The translations under genes and the position numbers were made by a program. DNA of 64,000 bases from Incurvaria masculella (taxonomy: Eukaryota; Arthropoda; Insecta; Lepidoptera; Incurvariidae). Numbering within the stretch: position 1 is the first letter of the stretch; every line of letters begins with the position of its first letter. This document shows, piece by piece, positions 58,962 to 64,000 of this stretch. The notes under the pieces are model-generated. The model saw nothing but the letters and a program-made list of their open reading frames with translations, ran no database searches and had not been told where the DNA came from. The DNA is taken from NCBI GenBank assembly GCA_946894095.1, contig OX335647.2, positions 22,462,001 to 22,526,000 on the forward strand, written 5' to 3'.

Positions 58962-59016
58962 ATCAGTGGCCATGACAAAACTTGTGGTATTAGCCATCCA
59001 TGTCGTCACATAAAAA
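58962..59016 (+). repeat. SINE tail fragment
   Basis: GTGGCCATGACAAAACTTGT and CCATCCATGTCGTCACATAA then A-rich; again abuts the MITE, as at 40803. Confidence 0.5.
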
Positions 59017-59399
59017 AAAAGTGGTTTCGAAAAAAAAATTGCATTGCTCAATGCGCGAATACATGTTAATATTAAGCTTATTAATTTAAAAAAATATATA
59101 AAGCTAGGCAAAGAACAAGCTGTATAAGTACGTATAGTCTCGAAGGAGATAATTAATATTCTCACTTCTATGCAGCTCGAAGAAACATCGGGTTCATATA
59201 CAGGGTCCGTCACTCGAACTGTCACTTCACACTGATTCTATTTTAAAATAATTATGACAGCGCGCCAAATTTTGGTGAAACGTCAATTTATTTCATTGTA
59301 TTTAAGTGGGCGAAAAGAGCGGAAACAAATTTGAATTTGATAATACATTTTCTAAATGGATATTAAACGTAACAATGAGATCGTTTTGCTTTTGGTCGG

Positions 59400-59765
59400 C
59401 AAATCACAAACAGTCATCATTCGGGAGCTCGTGTGAACAAAATGTTAGTGCATTGCTAAACGGCATAGAGGCTGTCATCCGAAAACAGCAACATCACGTG
59501 ATGTGGTTCGAAAGGTGAAGGCTCGAATTTAAAGAAATGCTCGCCAGAGTGCTCCAAAATTGGCAAAAAGTCTGAAAGTATCCGACTCAAGTATTCGGCG
59601 CAAAAGAACTGAAACTGAAACCCTACAAGACACAAAAAGTACAGCATCTTACTTCAGCGTAGAAGGCAGTCCGACCACAAAGAGCTCGAGCACTGTAAGC
59701 CTTGCACGAACGTGGCGATCTGGAAAACATAGTTTCTTCTGATGATTGTTTTTATGGTTCAACAG
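59400..59765 (+). pseudogene. Tc1/mariner transposase N-terminal relic
   Basis: DVVRKVKARI, NARQSAPKLAKSLKVSDSSI (59530-59590), LKPYKTQKVQHLTSA and LHERGDLENIVSSDD (59700-59745) are collinear pieces of a Tc1/mariner DNA-binding region running up to the first catalytic aspartate. Stops and frame changes interrupt it, and it ends abruptly at about 59765. Confidence 0.6.
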
Positions 59766-59802
59766 TATGTAAACAAACAAAATTATCGTGTTGCCACCAG
59801 CG

Positions 59803-60030
59803 ACATCTAGCCACGACGGACAGCGACTCGACACGCACGGAAGCGTCTGTCCCGAAGCTGGGCGCGCCCGCCTACCACAGGCACGCGTCGAGTTTACTAC
59901 ATGTGTTGCAGCAAGCTGTGTATACGGTTTTATCTGATATGCGAGCTGATTTTTCTTTACCAGTCAGATTATTAAATGTTATGGGGGTTTCCATGACAAA
60001 ATAACTCGCCGGGTGAATAGGCAAGTTTTT
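59803..60030 (+). repeat. Older direct copy of palindrome-arm sequence
   Basis: CAGCGACATCTAGCCACGAC, CGGAAGCGTCTGTCCCGAAG, CATGTGTTGCAGCAAG and AAAATAACTCGCCGGGTGAA align in order with 62449-62727, at visibly lower identity than the palindrome arms show to each other. Confidence 0.7.
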
Positions 60031-60039
60031 TATTAAATA

Positions 60040-62146
60040 CTAGCTGCGGTACCCGGCTCCGCTTGGGTCAATGTCGTGTTGGAGTGATTTCGGTCTGAAT
60101 TATTTCTTGGATAAAAAGTAACCCACCAAAAGGCTGGTCCAGGACTATGTATCCATCTACCAAATTTAATCAAAATCATACAAATACAAAATATCATACA
60201 AATACAATTTTCCAATACATAGTTTTAATTTTTCTCTTAAGGTTTGTATGAAATATTTAAAAATTACACAATCCTTGCTCGTTGATCGCTCCCATAGCCT
60301 GCTGTATTGTTTTGCGTTTGTGTGTGTGTTACAAGCCGTGAAGTAGAAATTCGGTACGTCGAGTCGTAGGCCTACACGCAGGTAGCTCCGACATTGTACC
60401 GGCCCGCCTTTCAGTATGCTTAGTGCCGCCAGCTATGAAGTGCGCTTGATTCGTTCGTTCGTGATTTGACTCAAATGTGTTGATTTGGTTGTTATTATGT
60501 AAATAAGTGGTGTTTCTACAAGCAGTGAACCTCTAAAAATCATACACAAGAAAGTTAGTGAAGTGTGTGCGCCAAAATATGTGTGACAGTGACTGGATTT
60601 AAATGTTTCCGAGTACTTATAGTCCCATTCTGTTAAATAAAAGAGCTAGTTTAGTTATATATAATTTAAGTGGTTTTATTTTGTTTAAGAATTATTTTGT
60701 TTCACACTATATGCATTATTTGATTAAATAAGATTAGATTTATATAATAAAGAAGAATTCTTAATGTAGAATCCTATATATAATGTCGATATCTATTCTA
60801 AAAGTTCAATGTAGCAGCATATTTAAGTGAAAACGTATTTAGACAATGCAACAGATTAAACGATAAAGATATGTATTTTAAAATGACTCCTTCCTGAAGC
60901 TTCATATACCTACGTACATATTCAACATATTGAACTAGACATATTACATTATCATTAGTCAAGCTCAACACAGCAAATAGTATTTAGGAGCTATCCCAGG
61001 GCCTGCCTTAATCGCGGAAAATTGTCATTGATAAATATGTAGTAGATATGAATTTCCTTGTGTTTGAGGCAGGTTCTATTACATAAAGAAATTATGCCAT
61101 TTTTGTAGATATATCTAGCAAATATGATGTCCTCTATTTTTTTCTACTAAATAATGTTTACTAATGAAAACATTCATTCAAGTGATGACATGTACAGTTG
61201 TATATGTTTGCAGATTATATGTAGTAAATATTATATTTTTTGTGTCTTAGGTAGTTGCGTCAATAATTGAAAATGAATGTTTGAATATCTATCTATGTTT
61301 GGAAATATTTGTGCTTAGAAAATAAGAACCAATAAACTAAATATAAATAATACATATATTTTATTTTAGCTCCACTCTCAAAGTAATGCACATTTTTCAC
61401 AGTAACAAATTAATTATAACGTATTAATAAAATGATTAATTTGTTACATTAATTCCAATCACGAAATAGCAAACAATTTATGATCATTCACTCATAAAAA
61501 CTATTGCTAAAAGATACAGTTACATTAATTAAGTAAGAAAAGGCTAATTAATACCTAGAACAAGGCTAGAATCAGCGTCTTTCGATAATATTTTGACCTC
61601 AGCTCGATAAGATAGAAAGAGCCTTCATACAAAGCTAATATATCGGTAGGCCTACCACTACCTGAAAATGGGACGCTGCTAATCCTACTTCACGGCTTGT
61701 AACACACACACAAACACAAAACAATACAGCAGGCTATGTCGCTCCTTATATTAATAAAAACCGTATCAAAAAGCCAAAAAGATCAAAAAGCCGCGTGGCT
61801 TAGAAGAAGTAAACGGAGAAACATAGGCAGATAGCGATTACCCCCCAAGCCGCCGCATCGAAGCATTTCGGTTTGTATGACAGCTATATCTTAGCGTAAG
61901 CGGAACTGAATTTTATATAGCCTATTCTGTGTCCCATGCAATTACATATATGTGTAGTAAGTTTCATCGAATTCGGATGATCGGTTTAAGACTTATGGAG
62001 GAACATACACACATACATACAGACCTGATTTCTAAAAATCGTCAATTTAGTTTTAGTATCATACATAAAGTCTACAAACGAAGTATCTTAGAAAACAAAG
62101 CAACTTACTCCATGAAAACCCCTTACAGATTTATTATTAGTATAGA
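60040..62146 (-). mobile_element. Non-autonomous Helitron, split by a later insertion
   Basis: Minus strand: A then TCTATACTAATAATAAATCT at 62146, ending GCGGAGCCGGGTACCGCAGC-TAG at 60040 before a T. Without the 1453 bp added by the nested insert and its duplication, the element is about 654 bp. It shares terminus type with the Helitron at 47656-47958. Its 5' part is mirrored in the right palindrome arm from 63382. The frame at 61929-62156 is part of this repeat, not a gene. Confidence 0.72.
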
Positions 62147-63963
62147 TGACGTTTAGTTGCATTTCGAATAGTACAAAATGCAAATAAACGTCAGATTTAG
62201 CCCCGATTGCAGGAAGCGACGGCCGAGTGTTTAAATACGTCACTGTTAGTCAACCGCACGGAGTTGCTTCCATACTGTCTAGACAAAGTGACGTGTTTAA
62301 TCATATGTTGACGCTGATTGTGATTTTTTGTCCTTTCGTGCACTCGGCCCTTAGTCGGTCAGGCTGGCGAGTTAATGATGGTAACACCCCAGTGTTAGGT
62401 ACATTAGTGACGGAAGCGTCGAGCGTTGCGCGCACTAGCCGCGAACCTGCCAGCGACATCTAGCCACTGCTCCGGGCGACGACGGACAGCGCCGCGACAC
62501 GCACGGAAGCGTTCGTCCCGAAGCTGGGCGCGCGCGCCTACTGCAGGCAAGGGGTCGATTTTACTACATGTGTTGCAACACCAAGGTTTTATGTAATATG
62601 CGAGCTGATGTCTGTGCCTGTGGCTTTTCGTTTGGCGTCAACTGGATACGTTTACTATACAAGTCAGAATATTAAATGTTCTGCGGGGTCACCATGGCAA
62701 AATAACTCGCCGGGTGAACAGGCAAGTGATTTTGTAAATGTGACGTTTATATGCATTTTGAACCATGCGAAATGCAAGTAAACGTCACATTTACAAAATC
62801 ACTTGCCTGTTCACCCGGCGAGTTATTTTGCCATGGTGACCCCGCAGAACATTTAATATTCTGACTTGTATAGTAAACGTATCCAGTTGACGCCAAACGA
62901 AAAGCCACAGGCACAGACATCAGCTCGCATATTACATAAAACCTTGGTGTTGCAACACATGTAGTAAAATCGACCCCTTGCCTGCAGTAGGCGCGCGCGC
63001 CCAGCTTCGGGACGAACGCTTCCGTGCGTGTCGCGGCGCTGTCCGTCGTCGCCCGGAGCAGTGGCTAGATGTCGCTGGCAGGTTCGCGGCTAGTGCGCGC
63101 AACGCTCGACGCTTCCGTCACTAATGTACCTAACACTGGGGTGTTACCATCATTAACTCGCCAGCCTGACCGACTAAGGGCCGAGTGCACGAAAGGACAA
63201 AAAATCACAATCAGCGTCAACATATGATTAAACACGTCACTTTGTCTAGACAGTATGGAAGCAACTCCGTGCGGTTGACTAAAAGTGACGTGTTTAAACA
63301 CTCGGCCGTCGCTTCCTGCAATCGGGGCTAAATCTGACGTTTATTTGCATTTTGTACTATTAGAAATGCAACTAAACGTCATCTATACTAATAATAAATC
63401 TGTAAGGGGTGTTCATGGAGTAAGTTGCTTTGTTTTCTAAGATACTTCGTTTGTAGACTTTATGTATGATACTAAAACTAAATTGACGATTTTTAGAAAT
63501 CAGGTCTGTATGTATGTATGTATGTTCCTCCATAAGTCTTAAACCGATCATCCGAATTCGATGAAACTTACTACACATATATGTAATTGCATGGGACACA
63601 GAATAGGCTATATAAAATTCAGTTCCGCTTACGCTAAGATATAGCTGTCATACAAACCGAAATGCTTCGATGCGGCGGCTTGGGGGGTAATCGCTATCTG
63701 CCTATGTTTCTCCGTTTACTTCTTCTAAGCCACGCGGCTTTTTGATCTTTTTGGCTTTTTGATACGGTTTTTATTAATATAAGGAGCGATCAACGAGCAA
63801 GGATTGTGTAATTTTTAAATATTTCATACAAACCTTAAGAGAAAAATTAAAACTATGTATTGGAAAATTGTATTTGTATGATATTTTGTATTTGTATGAT
63901 TTTGATTAAATTTGGTAGATGGATACATAGTCCTGGACCAGCCTTTTGGTGGGTTACTTTTTA
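60112..63963. repeat. Near-perfect palindrome, 1.2-kb arms
   Basis: The left arm (60112-62760, minus the 1453 bp added by the nested insertion) and the right arm (62768-63963) are inverted copies. They stay in register throughout: paired positions sum to 125528, or 124075 outside the insertion. Only scattered single-base differences were seen. The axis is near 62764 in TTTTGAACCATGCGAAA. The arms contain the AGTGACGTGTTT repeat, a CAGCGACATCTAGCC segment and the Helitron. Confidence 0.88.
60293..61738. mobile_element. 1446-bp DNA element with 54-bp TIRs, 7-bp TSD
   Basis: CATAGCCTGCTGTATTGTTT...TTACAAGCCGTGAAGTAG at 60293-60346 is mirrored at 61685-61738 with one mismatch. TCGCTCC flanks both sides (60286-60292, 61739-61745). 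The matching position in the right palindrome arm (63783-63789) holds one uninterrupted TCGCTCC, a direct empty site. The interior is AT-rich with no recognisable transposase. Superfamily not assigned. Confidence 0.85.
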
Positions 63964-64000
63964 CAGGCAAGTGATTTTGTAAATGTGACGTTTACTTGCA
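63964..64000. repeat. Re-entry of the palindrome-centre motif
   Basis: Right after the arm ends, AGGCAAGTGATTTTGTAAAT...GACGTTTACTTGCA repeats the sequence at 62720-62755. The Helitron 3' end expected here (present at 60040-60111) is missing. Confidence 0.7.

Noticed and set aside
62227..63301. Pair of almost identical 78-codon frames on opposite strands
   Set aside because: They are the two arms of the palindrome and consist of repeat sequence; the duplication explains the matching frames.
1..64000. CRISPR arrays, operons, rRNA genes
   Set aside because: No regularly spaced repeats or prokaryotic gene organisation. The 5S-like sequences are SINE heads joined to a repeat body, not intact 5S genes.

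Overview
The window is AT-rich insect nuclear DNA, most likely lepidopteran. It is dominated by transposable elements, has small exons separated by very long introns, and carries repeat families I associate with Lepidoptera: Helitrons ending in CTAG, and a family bounded by inverted GGGTTCCGTACC motifs. No prokaryotic gene organisation is present. The species call is an inference.

One host gene is recognisable, the 5' end of SERCA (sarco/endoplasmic reticulum Ca2+ ATPase) on the minus strand. Its first coding exon is at 32902-33019 and encodes the start MEDAHAKTVDEVLGYFGADP. It is followed by an intron of about 29.9 kb and an 18-nt microexon at 3019-3036 encoding ELPTEE. The rest of the protein lies left of base 1. 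Candidate 5' UTR exons and promoters lie upstream at about 33.2 kb and 36.4-36.66 kb, the latter with a TATA box and initiator at ideal spacing. More speculative ones lie at 45.1 and 56.5 kb.

SERCA intron 1 (3.0-32.9 kb) is packed with mobile DNA. The most striking is a 4.2-kb PIF/Harbinger element at about 20994-25219. Both of its proteins can be reconstructed without disabling changes: a 414-aa DDE transposase on + (two exons) and a 329-aa MADF-type accessory protein on - (three exons). The two genes are interlocked. The last accessory exon lies wholly inside the transposase intron, and the second transposase exon lies wholly inside an accessory intron. The transposase polyA signal starts directly after its stop codon and overlaps the accessory-gene splice donor on the other strand.

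The rest of the window holds many MITE and foldback families, a SINE family whose body is joined either to a 5S-rRNA-like head or to a tRNA-Ala-like head, a hAT MITE with an 8-bp target duplication, decayed LINE fragments, and two mariner/Tc1 relics. One mariner relic is split by a 308-bp insertion. The right end (60.1-64.0 kb) is a near-perfect palindrome with 1.2-kb arms. Its left arm alone carries a 1446-bp element with 54-bp terminal repeats, so the right arm preserves the empty site.

SERCA and the two Harbinger proteins are the only coding content I can defend as intact or host-derived.
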